Shown: in pieces, positions 16,232 through 23,604 of the stretch
Position numbering within the stretch: position 1 is the stretch's first letter
Layout: every line of letters begins with the position of its first letter
NCBI GenBank assembly: GCA_900107365.1
Contig: FNPS01000003.1
Span: 124,001 to 188,000 of the forward strand
Direction: 5' to 3'
From: Flavobacterium aquidurense
GTDB taxonomy: Bacteria; Bacteroidota; Bacteroidia; Flavobacteriales; Flavobacteriaceae
Length of the DNA stretch: 64,000 nucleotides
Translations under genes and position numbers: made by a program
The notes under the pieces: model-generated
What the model saw: the letters and a program-made list of their open reading frames with translations, nothing else
Told to the model about the DNA's origin: nothing
The model's database searches: none

Positions 16232-16290
16232 GCCACGAATTCACGAATTTTTTTAGAGTTATTGTAATGGCAAATTCGTGAATTCGTGGC
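16232..16290. repeat. CACGAATT-word inverted repeat (copy 1)
   Basis: Perfect 19-bp arms at 16232-16250 and 16272-16290 (start GCCACGAATTCACGAATTT) with a 21-base loop, in the gap between the DCC1-like stop and the TIGR01777 start. Two further copies are at 25526-25582 and 36088-36141. Confidence 0.92.
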
Positions 16291-16308
16291 TATCTATTGT
16301 ATGGTTGG

Positions 16309-17130
16309 TTAATCTAAGATAAATACTAAAGCAATAATTCGATAAAGAACCCAGGTAAAACATAAATAAAAAGGAAGGTTTAGCACTTTCACTCTTCTAA
16401 AATGTTCTGCAAACATGATGAAAACAGTTATTCCAAACCAACCTAAAATTAAAAACTGCGGAAGATTAACAAATTGATTTAGAATTAAAATGGGAACTAA
16501 AATCAAAGAGCCCATTAAAGAGATCGTCATTAAGTTTCCGGCATAATTGAGTATTGTTTTTTTATCCATTTTTAAAAGAAATAAACTTTGGAAAATAATC
16601 TGTCCAATAGCTAAAATGAATTCTCTTAAAATATTGGTTTTTGGTAGATTCGGAATCAAATTAGAAAAACCAAATAAAACCAAAGTGGTTATAGTTACCG
16701 CAAAGCCGATGAAAATAAAACGGTATTTGTAATTAAAATCAGGCGTACATCGTAGTTTATTTTCTTCTTTACTATTTCCACCAGGAATAATTACTTTTCG
16801 ATTGTAAGAAACAAAAGAATACATTTTGGTCAGGATGAAATGAACGGGTTTAATCGTAGCCATTTTTTCAATTAGTGGAAATGAAAAACCGATAACTTTT
16901 ATTAAACTGTCAATTCCGTAAGTAACGGTTTTAGTTTTATTATCAACCAAAGCAATTTCGTTTGGCGCACGTTTTAAATCCACAAAACTTTGTTCTTCCT
17001 CAGATAACTGGCAATATGACTTTCTTCCATTTTCATCTAACATACCGCTTTTTACGAAGCCAGTGGTGTATAAACTGCAAAGCGGACAATCTTCATCGTA
17101 AAGTAAAGTTTGGTTCTCGAGCGTTTTCAT
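16309..17130 (-). CDS. DCC1-like thiol-disulfide oxidoreductase family protein (DUF393) fused to membrane segments
   Basis: The first 130 residues carry the DUF393/DCC1-like hallmark LLYDEDCPLCSLYT with a CPLC pair typical of thioredoxin-like folds. From about residue 130 the protein continues with several hydrophobic helices (FIFIGFAVTITTLVLFGFS, LMGSLILVPILIL, FLILGWFGITVFIMF), so it is a longer membrane-anchored version (273 residues) rather than the short soluble form. No reaction is established for the family. It starts 32 bases after the DUF2071 gene and is probably cotranscribed with it. Confidence 0.78.
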   Translation of the reverse strand: MKTLENQTLLYDEDCPLCSLYTTGFVKSGMLDENGRKSYCQLSEEEQSFVDLKRAPNEIALVDNKTKTVTYGIDSLIKVIGFSFPLIEKMATIKPVHFILTKMYSFVSYNRKVIIPGGNSKEENKLRCTPDFNYKYRFIFIGFAVTITTLVLFGFSNLIPNLPKTNILREFILAIGQIIFQSLFLLKMDKKTILNYAGNLMTISLMGSLILVPILILNQFVNLPQFLILGWFGITVFIMFAEHFRRVKVLNLPFYLCFTWVLYRIIALVFILD

Positions 17131-17162
17131 AATTCCTGATTTTATAGATTAATAATAAAATT

Positions 17163-17903
17163 CTAATGGTAAGCTTCTTCAAGAGCAAAGACAGTTTCGA
17201 GTTTTCGTTTGTTTTTAACTTTAATATCAGATCCTTTTGCAAGGAAAACTGAAGTTGGATTTGTGTCTTGTAAAAACTCGAAATCGTTGCCATACGTTTT
17301 TCTGAAATCGATAGCAACGTTATAATTCAAAACCTCAAATTGTTCCCATCTTGGATGTTGCACTTCATATTCAAAAGTGGTTTCCAGATCAATTTTGGTG
17401 TAACCGAAATAATGTTCAGTAATAAACTCAGCTTCAGAATCAACTTTAATTTCTGTCGGATTTTTTTCAGTTTCTAATTGAATAATATTCCAGTTTTCAT
17501 CCTTTTTCCATTGGTAAATAAAAGTGTTGCTGTTTTCATTTTCAATGATTTCATGTCTCATTTTTTGCGTTTCGTAATTTTCCTGATACAAAGTATTTGC
17601 AATAAAAGTGATGGCTTTTTTAGGAACAATTTCTTTAATGAAAACAACGCCGCGTTTCCATTCGCCATTTTCAAAACGTTTTACATAAAATCTTAAATTC
17701 ACTTCTTCAAAATCAATGTGAAAAGGAACTTTCAATCCTAAGACTTTGGTATTTTTAAACATAAAACCAACCAGGCTCACGTAACATTTGTTGTTCCATA
17801 AATCTATTTCGGTGCCGCTCGGAACATATTTTTCTAAGATTTTAGCATCAACTTCATAATTGAAAAGTGCTAAGTTTTTCCATTCTGCTTTTAAGAAGTT
17901 CAT
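17163..17903 (-). CDS. DUF2071 (YqjF-like) family protein
   Basis: A 246-residue protein matching the DUF2071/YqjF pattern: LKAEWKNLALFNYEVDAKILEKYVPSG near the start, then LVGFMFKNTKVLGLKVPFHIDFEEVNLRFYVKR and GVVFIKEIVPKKAI. The function of the family is unknown. It is soluble by appearance. Its start overlaps the stop of the upstream membrane-protein gene by four bases (ATGA), so the two are translationally coupled. Both lie just downstream of a palindrome that also occurs in the promoter of the neighbouring GbsR-type regulator, suggesting shared control. Confidence 0.85.
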   Translation of the reverse strand: MNFLKAEWKNLALFNYEVDAKILEKYVPSGTEIDLWNNKCYVSLVGFMFKNTKVLGLKVPFHIDFEEVNLRFYVKRFENGEWKRGVVFIKEIVPKKAITFIANTLYQENYETQKMRHEIIENENSNTFIYQWKKDENWNIIQLETEKNPTEIKVDSEAEFITEHYFGYTKIDLETTFEYEVQHPRWEQFEVLNYNVAIDFRKTYGNDFEFLQDTNPTSVFLAKGSDIKVKNKRKLETVFALEEAYH

Positions 17904-18259
17904 TTTCTTGAATATTGGTTAAGTATATAAGTAAAATAGATTGCAAGTATTATAGGGATTGTCGGAAATAGAATTGTTGAGATTTGTTCAGAAATTTTCT
18001 GATTTCCAATTTTATGAAAACCGGAGTTACATAATTCGAGGAAGAAAAAGATAAAAACACCTTTGAAATAAAGACTAATTCTTTCGTCTCTGTTTGATGT
18101 CATAAACCAAATAAACCCTGCTAACAACTGATATATTGGCATTATGAAAAGACCAAATATGAATGCTATGCCCAGAAAATAAGAATAAAATTGACCCAAA
18201 ATATTGCTGGTAATTAGGATAAAAACAATTGCTAAATTTCCGTAGTTCAATATTTTCAT
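17900..18259 (-). CDS. Small four-helix membrane protein of unknown function
   Basis: A 119-residue protein with four hydrophobic segments (residues about 5-25, 28-52, 63-80 and 95-112) and a short charged loop, MTSNRDERISLYF, between helices two and three. I do not recognise the family. It overlaps the DUF2071 start by four bases and is the first gene after the regulator gene. A 26-bp palindrome ends 17 bases upstream of its ATG, so it heads the probable target operon. Confidence 0.7.
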   Translation of the reverse strand: MKILNYGNLAIVFILITSNILGQFYSYFLGIAFIFGLFIMPIYQLLAGFIWFMTSNRDERISLYFKGVFIFFFLELCNSGFHKIGNQKISEQISTILFPTIPIILAIYFTYILNQYSRK

Positions 18260-18275
18260 AGTTATTGTTTGTTTT

Positions 18276-18301
18276 AAACTTTCAGAAAAAAATGAAAGTT
18301 T
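18276..18301. promoter_or_regulatory. Candidate operator palindrome, copy 1 (upstream of the small membrane protein gene)
   Basis: AAACTTTCA and TGAAAGTTT are separated by 8 bases, so the site is a perfect 9-N8-9 inverted repeat. An identical-architecture copy lies at 18907-18932. It sits in the 55-base gap between the regulator stop and the next start, 17 bases from that ATG. I infer that it binds the GbsR-type regulator. Confidence 0.75.
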
Positions 18302-18314
18302 TAATTAAATTTTT

Positions 18315-18821
18315 TTACTTCATAATTTTTAGAACCAAACGTCCTAGCCAGTTTTCGTTGAATTCGGTCATTTTATCTAACATATTATCCGCTTTTAAAA
18401 CAAAGTCATATAATTTAGAAGTCTGATCCACAAAGTGTTTTTCTTCTGCAGAAGATTCAGTTACTTCAATAGTCGAAACTTCTTTCAAGATTTTAAGAGC
18501 AGGTTTAATTTCTCTTTTGCTTCTTTCTCGCGCGATTTTGGAAGCTAATTCATCTAAATCTTTTTCGGCTGTAAAAAACTCTCTTCTTTCGCCGGCTTTG
18601 TATTCTTTATAGACAATTCCCCAATCCATTAAAGCTCTTAGGTTCATGCTGGCATTTCCACGGGAAATTTGCAATTCGTCCATAATGTCTTCCATCGAAA
18701 CGGCTTCGTTCGATACCATTAATAAAGCATGGATTTGCGCCATGGTTTTATTAATTCCCCATTGAGAACCTAATGCTCCCCAGGTTTGTACGAACTTATT
18801 TTTTGCTTCTTTGAATTTCAT
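18315..18821 (-). CDS. GbsR/MarR-type winged-helix transcriptional regulator
   Basis: A 168-residue regulator. KTMAQIHALLMVSNEAVSMEDIMDELQISRGNASMNLRALMDWGIVYKEYKAGERREFF is the winged helix-turn-helix of the GbsR branch, with the recognition helix around SRGNASMNLRAL. The C-terminal half is helical and probably mediates dimerisation or ligand sensing. Its promoter carries a palindrome overlapping the -33 box, and the same palindrome lies before the downstream operon. This supports autorepression and repression of the neighbouring membrane protein-DUF2071-DCC1 operon. The inducing signal is unknown. Confidence 0.88.
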   Translation of the reverse strand: MKFKEAKNKFVQTWGALGSQWGINKTMAQIHALLMVSNEAVSMEDIMDELQISRGNASMNLRALMDWGIVYKEYKAGERREFFTAEKDLDELASKIARERSKREIKPALKILKEVSTIEVTESSAEEKHFVDQTSKLYDFVLKADNMLDKMTEFNENWLGRLVLKIMK

Positions 18822-18885
18822 TTGTCGATTTTATTGTTTTTCAAACGGTCAAATGCAAATCGCATAAATGCTCATTGTCATAGAA

Positions 18886-18917
18886 CAAATGTAAACAAAA
18901 GTTTTTAAACTTTCAAA
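18886..18917 (-). promoter_or_regulatory. Bacteroidota-type promoter of the GbsR-type regulator gene
   Basis: On the minus strand TTTG (18917-18914), a 20-base spacer and TACATTTG (18893-18886) match TTTG-N19/20-TAnnTTTG. The start codon is 65 bases further on. The -33 box falls inside the palindrome at 18907-18932. Confidence 0.72.
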
Positions 18918-18932
18918 AATAAATGAAAGTTT
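18907..18932. promoter_or_regulatory. Candidate operator palindrome, copy 2 (over the regulator promoter)
   Basis: AAACTTTCA-N8-TGAAAGTTT, the same 9-N8-9 layout as copy 1. It covers the predicted -33 box of the regulator gene, a position where a bound dimer would block polymerase. It is also 34 bases upstream of a -7 element for the divergent HicB-like gene. Confidence 0.78.
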
Positions 18933-18965
18933 GTTTTGCAAGTATTTTAATTAGATGTATTTTCT

Positions 18966-18973
18966 TATATTTG
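18966..18973 (+). promoter_or_regulatory. -7 element for the HicB-like gene
   Basis: TATATTTG fits TAnnTTTG and lies 21 bases before the ATG at 18995. No TTTG is found at the ideal 19-20 base spacing, so the assignment rests on the -7 box alone. Confidence 0.5.
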
Positions 18974-18994
18974 CATGTGCATTAAAATATAAAA

Positions 18995-19177
18995 ATGGAA
19001 AATTATTTTGAATTTAAAGGATATAAGGGAAGTATAGAATTTTCAGAAGAAGATAAGGTCTTTTTTGGAAAAATTCAGGGAATTAATGATGTAGTCACTT
19101 TTGAGGCCGCTTCGATAATTGAACTGAAAGAAGCTTTTCAAGAATCTGTCTTAGATTATTTGGAAGTTTTAAATTAA
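18995..19177 (+). CDS. HicB-like antitoxin-fold protein, short and without a toxin partner
   Basis: A 60-residue protein matching the partial-RNase-H-like N-terminal domain of HicB: FEFKGYKGSIEFSEEDKVFFGKIQGINDVVTFEAASIIELKEAFQESVLDYLE. Typical HicB antitoxins are about twice this length, with a C-terminal ribbon-helix-helix or helix-turn-helix DNA-binding domain, which is absent here. No HicA-like toxin frame lies on either side, only 173 bases to the divergent regulator and a terminator downstream. It could be an orphan remnant or a regulator with a new partner. Confidence 0.8.
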   Translation: MENYFEFKGYKGSIEFSEEDKVFFGKIQGINDVVTFEAASIIELKEAFQESVLDYLEVLN

Positions 19178-19214
19178 AAAAAAGTCCGAAGTAATTTTAC
19201 TTCGGACTTTTTTT
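19177..19214. terminator. Bidirectional terminator shared by the HicB-like and SanA-like genes
   Basis: Perfect 17-bp arms (19177-19193 and 19198-19214, core AGTCCGAAGTA) enclose a 4-base loop, with A and T runs at the ends. It starts on the last base of the HicB-like stop and its right end overlaps the SanA-like stop codon, so it serves both convergent genes. Confidence 0.92.
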
Positions 19215-19941
19215 ACCGTTTATCCTCTTTAGAATAATTAGAAACCCCATTAATATCAATCGGATTTCCTAAAAAATGTGGTTCGCGATTTCTAAAAACA
19301 TCCAAAAACGATTTAAAAATAGAACCATATTCTCTAAAGCAAACATATTTGTATCCTGAATACTCTCCTTTATTAGCCGAATATCCAACTGATTTAATTC
19401 CGAGTTTTTGTCCAATATAAATCGCTCGGTTCAAATGATATTCCTGAGAGATTAAAGTTGCTTTTTTGATATTGAAAATATGTTTTGCACGATATATAGT
19501 AGAGTAGGTGTCGAAACCAGCATAATCAATAAATATTTTAGTTGTATCCACTCCATGAGTGTAACAGTACTTTTTCATTACGGTTAATTCATCATATTCT
19601 TCGCGACCATTATCTCCGGAAAGTAAAATTTTATTGATGCGTTTTGCTTTCCATAGTAAAATCCCGGCATCAAGTCTGTCTTTTAAATATTTACTCGGCT
19701 GATCTCCTCTAATTCCCGCACCAAAAATAATCCCGACATCGTTTTTTGGAAATCTTTTAAGAGAGTGATGAATGTTCTTTTTGGTCGATGACTTTACGTA
19801 GTAATTTACAGAAACAACAGCAACTAATCCAATAATTGCAAGGTAAAGGGTAATTTTAAAATATTTTTTCAATTTATTTTTTGTAAGATTAAGTTTAAAA
19901 ATAAGGCGAAGGTAATTAATTTTATTTTCAGACAAAATCAA
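19213..19941 (-). CDS. SanA/YdcF-like DUF218 membrane protein
   Basis: The N-terminus has one transmembrane helix (FKITLYLAIIGLVAVVSVNYYV), followed by a periplasmic DUF218 domain: DVGIIFGAGIRGDQPSKYLKDRLDAGILLWKA, ILLSGDNGREEYDELTVMKKY and SQEYHLNRAIYIGQKLGIKSVGY. This pattern is the SanA (vancomycin exclusion) branch, linked in Enterobacteria to envelope barrier function. The biochemical role is not settled. The extra N-terminal 25 residues before the helix are basic and may indicate a slightly later start. Its stop lies within the shared terminator. Confidence 0.85.
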   Translation of the reverse strand: MILSENKINYLRLIFKLNLTKNKLKKYFKITLYLAIIGLVAVVSVNYYVKSSTKKNIHHSLKRFPKNDVGIIFGAGIRGDQPSKYLKDRLDAGILLWKAKRINKILLSGDNGREEYDELTVMKKYCYTHGVDTTKIFIDYAGFDTYSTIYRAKHIFNIKKATLISQEYHLNRAIYIGQKLGIKSVGYSANKGEYSGYKYVCFREYGSIFKSFLDVFRNREPHFLGNPIDINGVSNYSKEDKR

Positions 19942-19948
19942 ATTAAAA

Positions 19949-19972
19949 ATCCGAAGTATTTCTACTCCGGAT
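19949..19972 (-). terminator. Intrinsic terminator of the M3 peptidase gene
   Basis: ATCCGAAGTA pairs with TACTCCGGAT over nine of ten positions around TTTC, followed on the minus strand by a T-rich run. It lies between the M3 peptidase stop and the SanA-like start. Confidence 0.72.
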
Positions 19973-19991
19973 ATAATCTAAAATCTGATAT

Positions 19992-20013
19992 CTATCGCGA
20001 TAGCTATCGGGAC
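19992..20013. repeat. CTATCGCGATAG module embedded in AAATCTGATA / TAAAATTT words
   Basis: The block is CTATCGCGATAG followed by CTATCGGGAC. The first half is a perfect palindrome, and ATAGCTAT at the junction is a second one. It is GC-richer than the word-repeat sequence on both sides, which is of the GATTTTA family. Confidence 0.65.
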
Positions 20014-20019
20014 TAAAAT

Positions 20020-22047
20020 TTACAATAGTCCTGCACGTTTCAACAAAGCTTCCGGTTTTGGTTCCTGACCTCTGAAACGTTTGTACAAAGTCATGGGGTG
20101 TTCTGTTCCTCCTTTTGAAAGTACATTGTCTTTGAATTTTGTTGCTACTTCTTTATTGAAAATGCCTTTTTCCTGGAAATATTCAAAAGCATCTGCATCC
20201 AGAACTTCCGCCCATTTGTAGCTGTAATATCCGGAAGAATATCCACCCTGAAAAATATGTGAAAAAGCGGTGCTCATAGCATTTTCTTTTACATCGGGAT
20301 ACAATTGTGTATTAGCAAATTGTTCGGTTTCGAAAGTTTTTAGATCTGTAATGTTTGTTGGGTCTTGTCCGTGCCATGCCATATCTAAAAGTCCAAAACT
20401 TAATTGGCGCATAGTCGCCAAACCTTCCTGGAAACTCGCACTTTCTTTAATTTTCTGAACGTATTCAATCGGAATAATTTCTCCGGTTTCGTAATGATTG
20501 GCAAATAAAGCCAAAGCTTCTGGTTCGTAACACCAGTTTTCCATAATCTGACTTGGTAATTCTACAAAATCCCAGAAAACAGAAGTTCCTGATAAACTTG
20601 GATACGTTGTGTTGGCTAACATTCCATGTAAACCATGACCAAATTCGTGGAATAAAGTCGTCACTTCATTAAAAGTCAACAACGAAGGTTTCGTTTCTGT
20701 TGGTTTTGTAAAGTTGCAAACGTTCGAAATATGTGGTCTTTCATTAACGCCGTCTTTTATAGATTGTGATTTGAATGAAGTCATCCAGGCTCCATTTCTT
20801 TTTCCTTTTCTAGGGAAGAAATCGGCATAGAAAATAGAAACTAAATTGTTATTTGCATCTTTAACTTCATAAGTCGTAACTTCTTCATGGTATTTATCGA
20901 TGTCAAAAACTTCGGTAAAGGTCAATCCGTATAATTTTTGGGCAACCGTAAAGGCCCCGTCTAAAACTTTTTCTAATTGAAAATAAGGTTTCAGTTTTTC
21001 ATCATCTAAATTAAAAAGCTGTTGTTTTAATTTTTCAGAATAATAAGCGCCGTCCCATTTTTCTAATTGTTCGATTCCGTCTAGGGCTGTAGCGAAAGCA
21101 GTCAATTCTGCAAATTCTTTTTGGGCCGCAGGTTTTGCTTTTGCCAATAAATCATTTAAGAAAGAGAAAACTTTTTCCGGACTTTCGGCCATTCTTTCTT
21201 CCAATACAAAATGAGCGTGTGTTTTATAACCTAATAAATTGGCTCTTTCAAATCGTAGTTTAGCAATTTTAAGGACATTTTCCTGATTGTCAAATTCGTT
21301 ATTCTGAAACGCTTTTGCACCAAAAGCAATTGCCATTTTTTTACGCAATTCACGATTGTCCGCATAAGTCAAAAACGGAACGTAACTTGGATGATCTAAA
21401 GTGAAAATCCAGCCTTCTTTTTCCTGGCTTTTTGCCAATAATTTTGCGGCTTCAATTGTTCCTTCCGGTAATCCTGCCAAATCACTTTCGTTAGTTAGAT
21501 GCAATTCGAAAGCATTCGTTTCGGCCAAAACATTTTCGCCAAATTGTAAACTCAACTTCGATAATTCTTTGTCGATTTCGCGCAATTGATCTTTTTTGTC
21601 TTCCGGTAAATTAGCCCCGTTTCTGGAGAAACTTTTATACTTTTTATCTAAAAGTGTTGTCTGTTCCGGATTTAAATTTAGTTTTTCTTTTTGCTCGTAA
21701 ACGGCTTTTATTTTGGCAAATAAAGCAGCATTCAAAGTAATATCATTCCCAAATTCCGAAAGTAAAGGCGAAACTTCCTGAGCGATTTTTTGCATCTCGT
21801 CATTGGTTTCAGCCGAATTCAGATTGAAGAAAATGCTGGAAAGACGATCTAAAACATCTCCTGCAAAATCCATTGCAACAACGGTATTTTCAAAAGTCGG
21901 TGCTTGAGGATTGTTTACGATCGCATCAATTTCGGCTTTAGCCAAAATAATTCCTTCCTGAAAAGCAGGAACGTAATCTTCGATTTTAATTTGCGAAAAA
22001 GGGGCCGTGTTATGTTTGGTATTGAATTTTGAAAGTAAAACACTCAT
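20020..22047 (-). CDS. M3 family zinc metallopeptidase (oligopeptidase A / dipeptidyl carboxypeptidase-like)
   Basis: A 675-residue thimet-oligopeptidase-type enzyme. The catalytic motif FHEFGHGLHGML is near residue 465, with the downstream Glu ligand in the following helix. The N-terminal all-helical region (LLSKFNTKHNTAPFSQIKIEDYVPAFQEGI) is characteristic of the PrlC/Dcp branch. These cytoplasmic or periplasmic enzymes degrade short peptides, including signal-peptide fragments. No signal peptide is present, so it is probably cytoplasmic. Telling oligopeptidase A from Dcp needs alignment. It is a single-gene unit with its own -7 element and terminator. Confidence 0.92.
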   Translation of the reverse strand: MSVLLSKFNTKHNTAPFSQIKIEDYVPAFQEGIILAKAEIDAIVNNPQAPTFENTVVAMDFAGDVLDRLSSIFFNLNSAETNDEMQKIAQEVSPLLSEFGNDITLNAALFAKIKAVYEQKEKLNLNPEQTTLLDKKYKSFSRNGANLPEDKKDQLREIDKELSKLSLQFGENVLAETNAFELHLTNESDLAGLPEGTIEAAKLLAKSQEKEGWIFTLDHPSYVPFLTYADNRELRKKMAIAFGAKAFQNNEFDNQENVLKIAKLRFERANLLGYKTHAHFVLEERMAESPEKVFSFLNDLLAKAKPAAQKEFAELTAFATALDGIEQLEKWDGAYYSEKLKQQLFNLDDEKLKPYFQLEKVLDGAFTVAQKLYGLTFTEVFDIDKYHEEVTTYEVKDANNNLVSIFYADFFPRKGKRNGAWMTSFKSQSIKDGVNERPHISNVCNFTKPTETKPSLLTFNEVTTLFHEFGHGLHGMLANTTYPSLSGTSVFWDFVELPSQIMENWCYEPEALALFANHYETGEIIPIEYVQKIKESASFQEGLATMRQLSFGLLDMAWHGQDPTNITDLKTFETEQFANTQLYPDVKENAMSTAFSHIFQGGYSSGYYSYKWAEVLDADAFEYFQEKGIFNKEVATKFKDNVLSKGGTEHPMTLYKRFRGQEPKPEALLKRAGLL

Positions 22048-22092
22048 TATGATATATTATTTTTTATTAATTGAAGTCAAATTTTTGAATTC

Positions 22093-22100
22093 CAAAGATA
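22093..22100 (-). promoter_or_regulatory. -7 element for the M3 peptidase gene
   Basis: Minus-strand TATCTTTG, a match to TAnnTTTG, 45 bases upstream of the ATG at 22047. No clear -33 TTTG is seen at the right spacing. Confidence 0.5.
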
Positions 22101-22266
22101 ACAATTTATAAAAATCTAATGGGCTATTTGAAATTGATTCCAGGCATAAAATCCTCTTAAATTGTGTTAGAGTTATGTTATTTATTGCTGTGGCAGATAT
22201 TAAAAGCGTAAATTGAAAAAATACGATTAGAATTATAAGACACTAATCATAATTAAATAAAACACT

Positions 22267-22935
22267 ATGAATTATCAAATTGTAATAAAGAATATTGACA
22301 CGGTTAACGAAGTTGAAGGATATTGGTCAGATGAAGATTTGGTTGTATTATTACAAAAATTCAATTATCCCGATGGAGCGACAGCGGAGAAAAGTAGTTT
22401 GCCGGAGTTATTAGAGATGGCTATTTCGGATTACGAGCCTAATGAAGCCGCACAGATTGTTTTAGAATATAAACTGGGAGATGAATTAAGCGCAGGACAA
22501 ATTGAACAGATATCCAACAATATGTTGATAGATAAAGTATGTGAGGAATATCCGGAAATACACATGCAAGGCAGATTATTTCATGTCAATCAATTGCTTT
22601 TTAAGGCTTACAATGGGAAATTTCCAAATGCAAAAGCTTCTGTTGTTCATTTTTCTATGACGCCTACTGATGGCGAAGTACAAAAACTGACGGCGGAAAA
22701 TATACTGAAATTGTTGAATAATGGTTTATCTGACAGAAACCTGATTAAAAGATTGTTTGAAGATCAAATGTCTAAAAATATTCCGTTTCCTGAAGCAGAA
22801 AGTATTATCTGGGAATTGACAACGGAAGATGATATAAGTTATAACCTGGTTACGTCAGAAAATTGGATAAATAAGGATGATGTAACAGCTTCTGAATTTG
22901 AATCTGTTTTGGAGGAAGTTGAAGATGAAGCTTAA
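22267..22935 (+). CDS. Hypothetical protein, acidic, unknown function
   Basis: A 222-residue soluble-looking protein without signal peptide or transmembrane segment, rich in Glu and Asp, ending in FESVLEEVEDEA. Recognisable stretches are YWSDEDLVVLLQKFNYPDG and EMAISDYEPNEAAQIVLEYKLGDELS. I do not recognise the family. It stands alone: divergent from the M3 peptidase gene and convergent with purE, with a 7-base-loop hairpin between. Codon use looks like that of its neighbours, and the coding call rests on length and composition. Confidence 0.7.
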   Translation: MNYQIVIKNIDTVNEVEGYWSDEDLVVLLQKFNYPDGATAEKSSLPELLEMAISDYEPNEAAQIVLEYKLGDELSAGQIEQISNNMLIDKVCEEYPEIHMQGRLFHVNQLLFKAYNGKFPNAKASVVHFSMTPTDGEVQKLTAENILKLLNNGLSDRNLIKRLFEDQMSKNIPFPEAESIIWELTTEDDISYNLVTSENWINKDDVTASEFESVLEEVEDEA

Positions 22936-22951
22936 TTTCAGTTTTTAGTCA

Positions 22952-22996
22952 CAGTTTTCAGTCACAGTTTACACTGAAAACTGTGACTGAAAACTG
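22952..22996. terminator. Word-repeat terminator hairpin between convergent genes
   Basis: Perfect 19-bp arms (22952-22970 and 22978-22996, start CAGTTTTCAGTCACAG) with a 7-base loop lie between the hypothetical stop (22935) and the purE stop (23001). The hairpin belongs to the CAGTTTTCAGTC word family. T-runs are short, so termination efficiency is inferred from stem strength. Confidence 0.75.
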
Positions 22997-23000
22997 AAAA

Positions 23001-23483
23001 CTATTTCAATCCTTCAGCCGCTTTATTAACCGCTGCTTTCAATTCTTCTTTATAAGCGATAATGGTTTCAAGGACTTTTTTATCGTGACTTCCGATAATT
23101 TGCGCAGCTAAAATTCCCGCATTTTTTGCTCCGTTCAAAGCAACTGTTGCAACAGGAACTCCGCCTGGCATTTGCAAAATCGATAAAACTGAATCCCAAC
23201 CATCAATTGAATTACTTGATTTTACCGGAACTCCAATTACAGGAAGCGGCGACATTGAAGCTACCATTCCCGGTAAATGCGCTGCACCTCCAGCTCCGGC
23301 AATAATTACCGAAATCCCACGAGTGTGTGCGTTTTTACTGAAATCGAATAATTTTTCCGGCGTTCTGTGTGCTGAAACGATATCTACTTCAACTTCAATA
23401 TTAAATTGTTTTAAAATGTCGATGGCATCCTGCATGACTGGCATGTCTGAGATACTTCCCATTATAATGGCTACTTTGCTCAT
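23001..23483 (-). CDS. purE: 5-(carboxyamino)imidazole ribonucleotide mutase
   Basis: PurE class I, 160 residues. It converts N5-CAIR to CAIR in de novo purine synthesis, in the cytoplasm as an octamer. Diagnostic stretches are VAIIMGSISDMPVMQDA, where the SDxxxM motif binds the substrate phosphate, VSAHRTPEKLF, and GAGGAAHLPGMVAS with LPVIGVPV. It is encoded downstream of purK on the same strand. The 121-base gap between them holds word repeats, which is unusual for a purEK pair that is often tightly spaced, but a single transcript is still likely. Confidence 0.96.
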   Translation of the reverse strand: MSKVAIIMGSISDMPVMQDAIDILKQFNIEVEVDIVSAHRTPEKLFDFSKNAHTRGISVIIAGAGGAAHLPGMVASMSPLPVIGVPVKSSNSIDGWDSVLSILQMPGGVPVATVALNGAKNAGILAAQIIGSHDKKVLETIIAYKEELKAAVNKAAEGLK

Positions 23484-23496
23484 GTTTTTGTTTTAT

Positions 23497-23598
23497 TTGT
23501 TTCAAGTTTCAGGTTTCAGGTTTTTCACTGTGACGGAAAAACGAAACTGAAAAAACTGTTTATTTTGTTCAAGTTTCAAGTTGTAAACTGCGACTGAA
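23497..23598. repeat. Mixed word repeats between purK and purE
   Basis: GTTTCAAGTTTCAGGTTTCAGG (about 23500-23520) and CAAGTTTCAAG (about 23569-23580) alternate with inverted GAAACTGAAAAAAC and AACTGCGACTGAAAAC words. Two word families (GTTTCAA and CAGTTTTCAGTC) coexist here, and no single dominant stem is evident. Confidence 0.7.
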
Positions 23599-23604
23599 AA
23601 CTAA

